From Mycobacterium conspicuum (lineage in GTDB: Bacteria > Actinomycetota > Actinomycetes > Mycobacteriales > Mycobacteriaceae), in the NCBI RefSeq assembly GCF_010730195.1, contig NZ_AP022613.1, forward strand, positions 1,054,001 through 1,118,000: a DNA stretch of 64,000 bases, written 5' to 3'. The notes beneath the pieces are model-generated. The model did not search any database. It was not told the DNA's origin and saw only the letters and a program-made list of their open reading frames with translations. Below, in pieces: positions 17,297-24,722 of this stretch; positions within the stretch are counted from its first letter, which is position 1; each line of letters starts with the position of its first letter. The position numbers were made by a program, and so were the translations under genes.

Positions 17297-18723
17297 AGCT
17301 CGACAGCCTTCATGAAGTCGATCGCCTCGTCGTGCACTTCCTGGGTCGCCGCGCAGGTGATCCGGTCGTCCTCGACACCTTGTTTCTCGCTGTAGCGCAT
17401 GATGTCCTTCTCGAACGCAACGCTGCTGCGCCCGCACGGGCACTGCAGATCCCAGTCGATGGTCACCTCGTCGCCGGAGATCACACCACCCCAGTGCGCC
17501 CGCAACAGAATGTCGTACACCGCCGCGCGGCCCGTCTGGCGCCCGGTGCGCGGCAGGGCCTCGCTGGTGTCGGGATCCAGGACGAAGGGAATGACCCACG
17601 GCATGACGTGGTAGCGGCCTTCTTCGCAGCCCCAGTGGAACGTGCTCGACTCGGAGAAGCCGTAGCCCTGCTGGATCCTGTCGACCCCGAGGAACTCGGT
17701 GATGACGTCCATGAAGTTGTCGGGCAGCGCCACGCCCTTCATGCCGCCGCCGGTGAGGATGGCCGAGTCCTTGGCGAAGACGTTGCGGACGCCGCGTTCC
17801 AGGCCGGCCTTGGCGATCTCGTACATCTGGGGGTAGGCGCTGGTCATGAAAACCCGTTTGCCGCGCAGTGTTTCGGTGATCTTGACGAAGAAGGCATCCA
17901 GCTCCTGGGGCTGGCGCAGCTGCATCGCGATGAATTCGTCCTTGCGGGCGGCCAGCGCCGGGTCTATTTCGAGGCGGTCCAACTCGCCGCGCGAAGCGGC
18001 CGCGCGCATCTTCGACGCCAGGAACATCAGGTCGGTCTCCACCGACCCCGGGTACAGCGGATGGAATTTCGATTCGTCCCCGCCGGTGAAACCCTGTTTG
18101 ATCATCTGCGCGATACGCAGGTGCCCCAGCTTGCCGCTGGCGAAGTTGGGCCAGATGACGTCGACGGTGGGATTCAGTTCCTTGTCGGTGGGTTCGGCTC
18201 CGAAGGTCTGAAACAGGCAGATCTTCCACAGCGTCATGCCCTCGACGGCGCCGCGTTTATCCTTGGGCAGGATCGATATGGTGCCGGTGGTCCCGCTGGA
18301 GGTGATCACCTGAAGCGGGGTCTGTTCGTCGAGGCGGTCGATCCAATCGTCAATGCCGTTGCACCCCTGCGTATCGACATTCGACAGGTCATAGCTGGTC
18401 AGCTTGTCCAGCCACTTGGTCATCAAGTCGAAGCGCTTCTTGTCGATCAGCGCCGATGGGTACGACTTGAAGGCCGTGTGCGAGAACATCAGCGGGACAA
18501 CATCATTGAACTCATTGAGTGCGGTGATCCCGAGGCGGTCGGCCAGCTTGCGCAGCATCTCGATGGTCGCACGGTGCTGCTGGAAGCGGATGCCCATCGC
18601 TTGCCGCTGCAGCTCCTCGAGGTCAGCGCGCCCCATGCTGTGCATCTGTGTGTAGGACTGCCCGAAAAAGTTGATCGGGTCGTCCATGAACTCCGTGACC
18701 GACTTCGTGGTGAGTGCACTCAT
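17293..18723 (-). CDS. LuxE-like acyl-protein synthetase
   Basis: The 476-residue protein resembles the LuxE/PaaK adenylating family. It has the ATP loop SSGTTG at residues 142-147, QQGYGFSESSTFHWGCEEGR, and a C-terminal lid with a cysteine pair (WDLQCPCGRSSVAFEK). LuxE activates a fatty acid as acyl-AMP and passes it through a cysteine to LuxC. It is longer than Vibrio LuxE (about 370), so a distinct subfamily is likely. I chose ATG 18723 (MSALTTKSVTEFMDD). It is coupled to the LuxC-like gene, and a dyad lies in the 55 nt upstream. Confidence 0.85.
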   Translation of the reverse strand: MSALTTKSVTEFMDDPINFFGQSYTQMHSMGRADLEELQRQAMGIRFQQHRATIEMLRKLADRLGITALNEFNDVVPLMFSHTAFKSYPSALIDKKRFDLMTKWLDKLTSYDLSNVDTQGCNGIDDWIDRLDEQTPLQVITSSGTTGTISILPKDKRGAVEGMTLWKICLFQTFGAEPTDKELNPTVDVIWPNFASGKLGHLRIAQMIKQGFTGGDESKFHPLYPGSVETDLMFLASKMRAAASRGELDRLEIDPALAARKDEFIAMQLRQPQELDAFFVKITETLRGKRVFMTSAYPQMYEIAKAGLERGVRNVFAKDSAILTGGGMKGVALPDNFMDVITEFLGVDRIQQGYGFSESSTFHWGCEEGRYHVMPWVIPFVLDPDTSEALPRTGRQTGRAAVYDILLRAHWGGVISGDEVTIDWDLQCPCGRSSVAFEKDIMRYSEKQGVEDDRITCAATQEVHDEAIDFMKAVEL

Positions 18724-18739
18724 CCTCGGATGGTAGCCA

Positions 18740-18756
18740 CACTGTGCAGTACAGTG
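18740..18756. promoter_or_regulatory. Inverted repeat upstream of the luxE-like gene
   Basis: CACTGT-GCAGT-ACAGTG is a perfect 6-5-6 dyad between the TetR stop and the LuxE-like start, followed at 18761-18775 by further TGCAG and CTGCA half-like elements. It may be the operator for one of the two TetR proteins of the locus, allowing control of luxE-luxC-tetR-SDR separately from the first tetR. Confidence 0.5.
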
Positions 18757-18778
18757 CAAGAGTGCAGTTGTCTGCAAA

Positions 18779-19369
18779 TTAGTGCTCGACGGGCATCCCC
18801 AGCAGGCGGCGACACATATCGGTCAGCTTGGTGCGCAGGGTGTCGTCGTCGATGTCGCCGATCAAGGGGTGCATCACCCCGCTGCTGATCGCGCCCGACA
18901 ACATCGCGCCCTCCAGCGCGCCGTCCTCACCTTCGCCCATGAGCACGCGGTAGAGCCGTTCCATGAACCGCTGGAAGGGTTCGTGCTCACCGAGCAGTCG
19001 CACCACGACGGGATCGAATTGCAGCGTGCGCACCAGCCGGCGGTCACGCACCGCCATGTCGATGACGTGCACCAGCAGCGCGTCGCGGGCTTGCGGCCCG
19101 CCGTGCGCCTCGGCCTCCTCGAGCGCGGGTCCCAGCCGGCCGAGTTCGCGCTCGGTGACCGCGAGCACGATCTGCTCCTTGGTCCGAAATTGGTGGTAGA
19201 CAGCGGCTTTGGTGATTCCGACCGCGTCGGCGATCATCTGCAGCGACGTGCCGCTCACGCCGTGCTCGGCGAACAGCACCAGCGCGGCATCCAGCACCCG
19301 CGTCCGCGCCGCGCTGTACTGGACGATCTTCAGTTCGCCATCGGTAGCCGGCCGTCGTGCGGATTTCAC
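18779..19369 (-). CDS. TetR-family regulator upstream of the luxE-like gene
   Basis: The 196-residue protein has a TetR helix-turn-helix near residues 20-65 (TRVLDAALVLFAEHGVSGTS, LQMIADAVGITKAAVYHQF, RTKEQIVLAV). GTG 19369 gives the longest product. It is divergent from the 19448 membrane-protein operon and lies 55 nt before the LuxE-like gene in the same direction, so it could repress either side. The divergent 78-nt gap carries CTAG at 19379-19382 and GGCTAG at 19403-19408 and 19415-19420, possible binding half-sites. Confidence 0.88.
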   Translation of the reverse strand: MKSARRPATDGELKIVQYSAARTRVLDAALVLFAEHGVSGTSLQMIADAVGITKAAVYHQFRTKEQIVLAVTERELGRLGPALEEAEAHGGPQARDALLVHVIDMAVRDRRLVRTLQFDPVVVRLLGEHEPFQRFMERLYRVLMGEGEDGALEGAMLSGAISSGVMHPLIGDIDDDTLRTKLTDMCRRLLGMPVEH

Positions 19370-19447
19370 ACACCGAGACTAGACGAACGGCTATTGACCG
19401 CTGGCTAGCCGGGCGGCTAGTTTCGCTCTCGAGCCGCGCTGGAGGGA

Positions 19448-20188
19448 GTGACCTTGGAGTCGACAGTGTCCGACGCCGGTGACCGGCGAACCGCGGAAAG
19501 GCGTATCGACGGAGAGCTGATCCTGCTGTGGACGCTACCCGCGACGCTACTCATCTGGATCGGCGCCTTCGCCCTGTTCCCCGGCTTCATGCCGCCCATG
19601 TCGCCCACGATGTCCGCGGACCAGGTCGCCGCGTTCTACCGGGACAACCGCGCGCTGATCCGCTCCAGCATGATCCTGTTCAACTGGTTCGGCGTGTGCC
19701 TCGTCCCGATCGTGATCCTGATTGCCATGCAGATCCGCCGGATGGCGCACCGCACGCCGATCTTCTCTTGGGCGATGCTGGGCTGCGTGGCCGGCGGGCC
19801 CACCCTTTTCCTCATCGCCAACGTCTGCTGGCTGCTGGCCGCCTTCCGTCCGGAGCGAAACCCGGAGCTCACCCAGTTGCTCAACGATTTGGCCTGGATC
19901 ACCTTCACGATCCTGGTTCCCTATCTGATCGGGCAAAGCGTGATCCTCGCTCTGGCAATCTATTTCGACGATCAGCCGCGCCCGATATTCAGCCGATGGG
20001 TGGCCCACTTCAATCTGGTCGTGGCCGCCGCGCTGGTGCCGGCGGCCTTCGTCGGCGTCGCGTTGACCGGACCGCTCGCGTGGGACGGCGCGCTGTCGTT
20101 CTGGCTGAAGAACATCGCCATCGCCGTATGGATCGTCGTCATGGGCGTCGTTCTGGGGCAGGCCGTCTATCGCGAGCGCGCCGCATGA
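19448..20188 (+). CDS. Seven-span-type membrane protein, paralogue of the next gene
   Basis: The 246-residue protein has about six to seven hydrophobic segments. It carries FRPERNPELTQLLNDLAWITF, which the following gene repeats as LRPERNPEAIGWLYDFAFLSF; both also have FPxW or FSRW before a later span, so they are diverged paralogues. GGAGGG precedes the start; GTG 19448 is only 2 nt from it and TTG 19454 is better spaced, so the true start may be six bases later. It heads an operon with COX III/IV-like subunits. No function is known. Confidence 0.8.
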   Translation: MTLESTVSDAGDRRTAERRIDGELILLWTLPATLLIWIGAFALFPGFMPPMSPTMSADQVAAFYRDNRALIRSSMILFNWFGVCLVPIVILIAMQIRRMAHRTPIFSWAMLGCVAGGPTLFLIANVCWLLAAFRPERNPELTQLLNDLAWITFTILVPYLIGQSVILALAIYFDDQPRPIFSRWVAHFNLVVAAALVPAAFVGVALTGPLAWDGALSFWLKNIAIAVWIVVMGVVLGQAVYRERAA

Positions 20189-21000
20189 GCGCGGTGGTCA
20201 CCCCCACCGCGTCCCCGGCCACGCCGCCGGCGGGGCCGCTGCATCATCGCATCGCCTGGCACCTAACGCGCAGCCCCAAGCGCGAACTGTGGCTGGCCTG
20301 GACGACGATGCTGATCTTCTACAACCTCTTCTTTCCGATTTTCTTTGTCGTGGCGCAGGTTCAGCCCCCGCCGCAGCCCACCTGGGATCTCCCGACGCAG
20401 ATCCACTGGTTCAACGAACGCCACCTCGGGATACCGGTGGGGCTGGGCATCATCTTCGCCATCGGCGGCATGAACGCGATCAACAACGCCCTCATCGCGT
20501 ACTCGATGCGCCGGATGTCGGTCACCCGCGCGTTCGCCTACTCCTACCTGTTGATCTACGCGCTGAGCGCGGTCCCCGGCCTGTACCTGCTGTGCATCGC
20601 GCTGATCGTCGGGACGCTGCGACCGGAGCGAAATCCCGAAGCGATCGGCTGGCTCTACGACTTCGCGTTCCTGTCCTTCGACGGAACCATGGGAGTGTTC
20701 CTGATCGGCTCGCTGATCTGGATGGTCGCGATTCTGATCGACAGGAATCGGGTTTTCCCAAAGTGGTTCGGCTACCTCAACCTGTGCAACGCGCTCACCG
20801 AGGTGGTGGTGGCGCCCTGCTGGATCTTTCGGCGCGGCGTGCTGGCCTGGAATGGCCAGATCGCTTGGTGGCTGGACATGGTCGTGTTCGGCATCTACCA
20901 AGTCACCTTCATCGTGATGCTGTTTCAGATGATTCGGCGCGAGGACTTCGGCACCGGACCGCTGCCGGAACTCGCCAAGAAAGCGGCGGCCGCCCGATGA
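20185..21000 (+). CDS. Seven-span-type membrane protein, paralogue of the preceding gene
   Basis: The 271-residue product has a proline-rich cytosolic N-terminus and about seven spans, with the shared RPERNPE motif. ATG 20185 overlaps the previous stop as ATGA, and its own stop overlaps the next ATG in the same way. The tight coupling in equal numbers with the paralogue suggests a heteromeric membrane complex with the COX III/IV-like proteins. I do not recognise a characterised family. Confidence 0.82.
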   Translation: MSAVVTPTASPATPPAGPLHHRIAWHLTRSPKRELWLAWTTMLIFYNLFFPIFFVVAQVQPPPQPTWDLPTQIHWFNERHLGIPVGLGIIFAIGGMNAINNALIAYSMRRMSVTRAFAYSYLLIYALSAVPGLYLLCIALIVGTLRPERNPEAIGWLYDFAFLSFDGTMGVFLIGSLIWMVAILIDRNRVFPKWFGYLNLCNALTEVVVAPCWIFRRGVLAWNGQIAWWLDMVVFGIYQVTFIVMLFQMIRREDFGTGPLPELAKKAAAAR

Positions 21001-21575
21001 CCGACCTGGCCGAGGAGCGCGCCCGCGTCAGGTTCGTGCCGGGGCAGCCCGACATGTGGGCCTTCGTGTTGTTCGAAACGCTGGTCTTCACCGCCTATTT
21101 CGGCTTCTACCTGTTCTACCGCACCCAAAGCCCCGAGGCGTTTCTGCACTCCCAGGCGCAGCTGGACCTGCGCATCGGAGTGTTCAATACCCTCGTTTTG
21201 CTGCTCAGCTCGTGGTCGGTGGCGCGCTGCGTGCAGTCGGCCCGGGCCGGCGCCTACCAATTGGCTCTCCGCGACGCCTACCTCACCGCGTGCTTCGGTG
21301 CGGTGTTTTTGTGCGTCAAGGTGTTCGAGTGGGCCCGACAAATCCAACTGGGCAACAACTTTGACGCCTCGGACTTCTTCACCTACTACTTCTTCCTCAC
21401 CGGCATCCACTTCGTGCACCTGTTGATCGGATTCGTCGTCCTCGGTGTCGCCGTCTACCAACTCCGAAGCCCCGCCAGGCGATCCCAACACCTGGTGGAA
21501 ACCTGCGCCACCTACTGGCACACCGTCGATTTCCTGTGGGTGCTCATTTTCGCGCTCCTGTACGTGGTGAGGTGA
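20997..21575 (+). CDS. Cytochrome c oxidase subunit III-like (NorE-type) protein
   Basis: The 192-residue protein is a five-span COX III-family protein: PDMWAFVLFETLVFTAYFGFY near the N-terminus, FVKVFEW-like CVKVFEWARQI in the middle and HFVHLLIGFVVLG and TCATYWHTVDFLWVLIF at the end. This length matches NorE, an accessory of nitric oxide reductase, rather than the longer CtaE. No catalytic haem-copper subunit is nearby. It is coupled by ATGA to the preceding gene and followed 3 nt later by a COX IV-like gene, the usual NorE-NorF order. Confidence 0.88.
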   Translation: MTDLAEERARVRFVPGQPDMWAFVLFETLVFTAYFGFYLFYRTQSPEAFLHSQAQLDLRIGVFNTLVLLLSSWSVARCVQSARAGAYQLALRDAYLTACFGAVFLCVKVFEWARQIQLGNNFDASDFFTYYFFLTGIHFVHLLIGFVVLGVAVYQLRSPARRSQHLVETCATYWHTVDFLWVLIFALLYVVR

Positions 21576-21578
21576 GCA

Positions 21579-21866
21579 ATGAAGCCGACCTTCAACAAGA
21601 GGCTGTTGGTGGTGTGGTTGATCCTGGCCGCGTTCACCCTTAGCTATCTGTGGATTGATCACTCGTTGAGCGGTTCGCTTACTGGCAGCGCGCTGGTCAC
21701 CTCGGGCGTGATCGTGATCGCACTCATCAAGGTGCGCATCATCTTTCGGGAGTTCATGGAGGTGCGCCAGGCCCCGGTGCTGCTGTGCCGGCTGACGGAC
21801 GCCTGGGTGGTGCTGATCGGTGCGGCACTGCTGGGCAGCTATTTCATCGGCACGGCGATCCGGTAG
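21579..21866 (+). CDS. Cytochrome c oxidase subunit IV-like (NorF-type) protein
   Basis: The 95-residue protein has three hydrophobic segments (LLVVWLILAAFTLSYLW, ALVTSGVIVIALIKVRIIF, AWVVLIGAALLGSYFIG) and the FREFMEVR stretch typical of prokaryotic COX IV/NorF small subunits. It follows the COX III-like gene after 3 nt and completes a four-gene operon. Such subunits stabilise haem-copper oxidases or NO reductases; the catalytic partner would have to be encoded elsewhere. Confidence 0.8.
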   Translation: MKPTFNKRLLVVWLILAAFTLSYLWIDHSLSGSLTGSALVTSGVIVIALIKVRIIFREFMEVRQAPVLLCRLTDAWVVLIGAALLGSYFIGTAIR

Positions 21867-21899
21867 TGCGCGGCGGGCCGAACAGGATATGTTTCTCGC

Positions 21900-21913
21900 C
21901 GACAACGTTGTCG
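21900..21913. promoter_or_regulatory. 14-bp perfect palindrome before the SDR gene
   Basis: CGACAACGTTGTCG is a perfect palindrome 16 nt upstream of the SDR start codon at 21930 and 34 nt after the COX IV-like stop. Its place just before the ribosome site fits an operator that overlaps the transcription start. No regulator gene is adjacent in the same direction. Confidence 0.45.
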
Positions 21914-21929
21914 ACCATTGAGGACGGAA

Positions 21930-22700
21930 ATGTCGAGAACTGTGGTAGTTGGCGCGTCGAGCGGGCTCGGGCGCTGCATTGGCGTCGGCCTGGCAAAGCG
22001 GGGTGATAGCGTCGCGCTCCTCGCCAGGCGGCGGGATCGCATCGAGTCCGCGGCGGCGGAGGCGGGACCGGGTACGGTCGCCATCGAATGCGACGTGACG
22101 GACGAGGCATCCTGTCGATCGGCGATCAACGACGCCGCCGACCAGCTTGGCGGCATCGACAACCTGGTCTACACGCCGGGCATCGGGCCGCTGGTCCGGT
22201 TGGTGGACACCGATGCCGAGACGTGGCGGCGCGTCTTCGAAACCAACGTCACGGGCGCGGCGCTCACCACCGCGGCGGCGGTGCCGTACCTGACCGCCTC
22301 GGCGGGCAAGGCGGTATACCTCTCGTCCGACTCGGGCACGATCGGGCCGCCCTGGCCCGGCCTGGGCGCCTACGGCGTCAGCAAGGCCGCGCTCGAAAGA
22401 CTGGTGGAGGCGTGGCGAGCCGAGCACCCGGACATCGGCTTCACCTGCATCATCGTCGGGGAATGCGCGGGCGGCGAGGGCGACGCGCAAACGGGATTCA
22501 ACGCCGGCTGGGACCTTGAACTGGCCAAGCAGGCCTATCCGATGTGGATCGCGCGTGGCTGCATGTCGCCCAACTTGATGCCGGTGGAAGACCTCGTCGA
22601 GGTGGTGCGCATGGTCCTCGGTACCAATGCCTCGACGTCGATGCCGGTCGTGGTCGCCCGCGCTGCCCCGCCGGCTGGCACCCCGGCCTTCGCGACGTAA
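21930..22700 (+). CDS. Short-chain dehydrogenase/reductase
   Basis: The 256-residue SDR has the cofactor loop VVVGASSGLGRCIG, an acidic ECDVTD, and the active site YLSSDSGTIG with YGVSKAALE. The LVYTPGIG segment replaces the common NNAG, showing a divergent member. ATG 21930 is preceded by GAGGACGGAA; an upstream TTG at 21918 lies inside that ribosome site. The substrate is unknown. It may be separate from the COX III/IV operon because a palindrome lies between. Confidence 0.88.
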   Translation: MSRTVVVGASSGLGRCIGVGLAKRGDSVALLARRRDRIESAAAEAGPGTVAIECDVTDEASCRSAINDAADQLGGIDNLVYTPGIGPLVRLVDTDAETWRRVFETNVTGAALTTAAAVPYLTASAGKAVYLSSDSGTIGPPWPGLGAYGVSKAALERLVEAWRAEHPDIGFTCIIVGECAGGEGDAQTGFNAGWDLELAKQAYPMWIARGCMSPNLMPVEDLVEVVRMVLGTNASTSMPVVVARAAPPAGTPAFAT

Positions 22701-22704
22701 GTCG

Positions 22705-23682
22705 TCAGCCGGGGACCTTCCGCAGGATGTAGTCCGCCACCGCGACGGCCTGCTGGGGCCGGTCGGTGGTGGAGCCGCTCGACGGCACGTACGACAGGTT
22801 CAGGTCGATGACGACGTTGGCCTTGGCGGCGAGCGCGCGGACGAAGTGCCGCGGCACCAATCCCTTGGTCGCGACTTCCATGGTGGTGATGCCGTTGCCC
22901 GCATCAGTGGGCAAGCCGACCGAATAAGTCACCGCTTGCGCCGAGGGCAAAGTCACTTTCACGTCGGAGCCGCCGCATTGGTGCCATCCCGACAGCAGGT
23001 CCGCCAGTTGCGCCTGGGCGGCGGACGGGTCGCGAAACGCCGCCACCCCGGCGACGACCTGCAGCGGGTTCTGCGGATAGCGGTTGTCGGAAAACTCCGA
23101 TGCGCGATAACCGAAGACGGCTTCCACGTTGTAGGCGTCCGAAGACCCGGGATCGATGCTTCCCCAGCACTCGGTGCGGTCGATGGTTCCGCCACGGTCG
23201 CGTCGGCCGACGTGGTCCCAGGTTTGGCCGACCGCCAGGTTGTTGTCCCGCGTGAGGTTCCTGACGTCGGCGACACCCGGCAACAGCCGGGCAAGGTCAG
23301 TCGGTGCCACCGTCGCCGGCGGCGGCGCTGCGGTGGTCGCGCTGGCGGGTGCCGCGGTCCGGTTGGAGCGGGTGGAGCCGAAGGTGGCCCACACCACGAG
23401 CCCGACGACGCTCAACGCGATGAACAGATACGACAGCGTCAGCCCCGCCAGCGCGCGTTGGCGGCCCTGTTGGCCGGTGCGACGGATCTGCGATAGCCCA
23501 AGATGTCCGAGGACCGCGCCGGCGGGAGCGAACACGAACGCGTACACCAACGACAACGTGGCGAAGCTGTTGACGCGGGGACCGGGTGCCGGCCCGGCGG
23601 GCTCGGGGAACTCCTCGACCGGTTCCGCCGGGGCGCCGCTGGGGACGCGGCCCAGCGGGTCGTAACTGAACGGGTTGGTCAC
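22705..23682 (-). CDS. DUF4190-type membrane protein with PknH-like extracellular sensor domain
   Basis: The 325-residue protein begins with a proline-rich segment, then two spans (residues about 40-100; FATLSLVYAFVFAPAGAVLGHLGL and LSYLFIALSVVGLVVWATF) typical of DUF4190, an Ala/Pro/Thr linker, and an extracellular domain like the sensor of kinase PknH (ECWGSIDPGSSDAYN, GWHQCGGSDVKVTLP, FVRALAAKANVVIDLNLS). PknH-type domains carry paired cysteines. There is no kinase domain, so it may sense or bind an envelope ligand. GTG 23682 has a strong GAGGAGGA site upstream. Confidence 0.85.
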   Translation of the reverse strand: MTNPFSYDPLGRVPSGAPAEPVEEFPEPAGPAPGPRVNSFATLSLVYAFVFAPAGAVLGHLGLSQIRRTGQQGRQRALAGLTLSYLFIALSVVGLVVWATFGSTRSNRTAAPASATTAAPPPATVAPTDLARLLPGVADVRNLTRDNNLAVGQTWDHVGRRDRGGTIDRTECWGSIDPGSSDAYNVEAVFGYRASEFSDNRYPQNPLQVVAGVAAFRDPSAAQAQLADLLSGWHQCGGSDVKVTLPSAQAVTYSVGLPTDAGNGITTMEVATKGLVPRHFVRALAAKANVVIDLNLSYVPSSGSTTDRPQQAVAVADYILRKVPG

Positions 23683-23743
23683 GGAGGGGTCCTCCTCGGC
23701 GCCGGCGTGTAATTAACCCTACGACCGCCCCCGATATTCGCCG

Positions 23744-23962
23744 CTAGCTTTTCTCGGTTGTCTGCTGGGTGAGCTCGAACCGGTCGATCAGATCGGACAA
23801 CGTGTGTAGCTCCTCGCACAGCGCCTGAAATCGCCGCTCGTCCGCCTGGCTGAGCAGGCCCAGCGAGCTGTGCCGGGCCACGCGTTGCAGTCGCTCCGCC
23901 AAGGCCGCGCTCCACCTCGTGGTGAGGTCGGGCTGTTGCTCGTCGCGCTCGTCGTCACTCAA
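23744..23962 (-). CDS. Small hypothetical helical protein
   Basis: The 72-residue protein is charged and predicted helical (WSAALAERLQRVARHSSLGLL, RFQALCEELHTLSDLIDRFEL), with no signal or span. It begins at TTG 23962 (MSDDERDEQQ), with GGGGAAG a few bases upstream. I recognise no family. It lies 61 nt downstream of nothing in its direction and is divergent from the hemerythrin gene, whose SigF-type promoter sits in the shared 158-nt gap. Confidence 0.55.
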   Translation of the reverse strand: MSDDERDEQQPDLTTRWSAALAERLQRVARHSSLGLLSQADERRFQALCEELHTLSDLIDRFELTQQTTEKS

Positions 23963-24027
23963 AAGCTTCCCCCGCTATCTGGCCGCGATCTCTCAGCAGT
24001 ACCCCGCCTGCGCGCCGCCACACGGGC

Positions 24028-24054
24028 GTTTTAGCGGATGGGCCGAACGGGTAG
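24028..24054 (+). promoter_or_regulatory. SigF-type promoter of the hemerythrin gene
   Basis: GTTT (24028-24031), a 17-nt spacer and GGGTAG (24049-24054) match the SigF consensus except at the last base. A leader of about 60 nt ending in GGGGGAGGA follows before ATG 24121, so this mRNA is leadered, unlike several others in the window. From memory, a hemerythrin-like gene is SigF-controlled in M. smegmatis. Confidence 0.6.
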
Positions 24055-24120
24055 CCCGCGTCGAGGCGCGCAACACAGCCCGCGCGCTCAAGCAGGACAA
24101 ATCCGGGGGAGGACACACCC

Positions 24121-24681
24121 ATGGCAGAGCACGCCAACCAGTCGCCCACCGACGTGGTCGACTTCCTCGTCAGCCAGCATCAACAAATCAAGGGTCTGTT
24201 CGACCAGACGCTGTCGGCGTCGGGCAAAAAGCGCGAGCAGTCCTTTATTCAGCTTCGGCAACTGCTTGCCGTGCACGAGACGGTCGAGGAAGAGATCGTC
24301 CACCCGCGGGCCAAGCGGAAGATCGCCAACGCCGGCGCGGTCGTCGACGAGCGATTGCACGAGGAGCACGAGGCCAAATCCGTGCTCAAGCGGCTGGAGA
24401 AGCTCGAGGTCGACAGCGATGAGTTCACCCGCCAACTGGCCGAGCTTCGCGGCGCCGTACTCGATCACGCGAAGCATGAGGAGCACGACGAGTTCAGCAA
24501 GCTGGGCCAGGAATTGAGCAGCGACGAGCTCGAAAACATGGGCCGCGCAGCCAAGCTCGCGGAAGCGATCGCGCCCACCCGGCCGCATCCGGGCGTCGAA
24601 TCGCAGGTGGCCAACCTGCTGGCGGGGCCGTTCGCGGCGATGCTCGACCGGGCCCGCGACGCCATCGTCGGGAAGGGCTGA
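24121..24681 (+). CDS. Hemerythrin-like (HHE) domain protein
   Basis: The 186-residue protein has the HHE di-iron ligands: SQHQQIKGLFD, HETVEEEIVHP, HEEHEAKSVL and HAKHEEHDEFSKL. Such proteins bind oxygen, nitric oxide or peroxide, and mycobacterial members affect the response to hydrogen peroxide. The ATG is well supported by GGGGGAGGA upstream. The C-terminal tail (TRPHPGVESQVANLLAGPF) is typical of the family and may mediate assembly. A SigF-type promoter precedes it, in keeping with the katE and sodA genes elsewhere in the window. Confidence 0.93.
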   Translation: MAEHANQSPTDVVDFLVSQHQQIKGLFDQTLSASGKKREQSFIQLRQLLAVHETVEEEIVHPRAKRKIANAGAVVDERLHEEHEAKSVLKRLEKLEVDSDEFTRQLAELRGAVLDHAKHEEHDEFSKLGQELSSDELENMGRAAKLAEAIAPTRPHPGVESQVANLLAGPFAAMLDRARDAIVGKG

Positions 24682-24687
24682 GCCGGC

Positions 24688-24712
24688 GTTTCAGCCGATG
24701 TCGCAGGGGTAT
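24688..24712 (+). promoter_or_regulatory. SigF-type promoter of the F420-oxidoreductase/udgX pair
   Basis: GTTT (24688-24691), a 15-nt spacer and GGGTAT (24707-24712) match the SigF consensus fully. The ATG at 24723 lies 10 nt after the -10 box, the same geometry as glgX. This also argues against the ATG at 24711, which lies inside the -10 element. Confidence 0.72.
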
Positions 24713-24722
24713 GCCCGGTGGC

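Noticed and set aside
24711..24713. ATG 24711 as start of the F420 oxidoreductase
   Set aside because: It lies inside the consensus SigF -10 box; ATG 24723 gives the family N-terminus and the recurrent 10-nt spacing.
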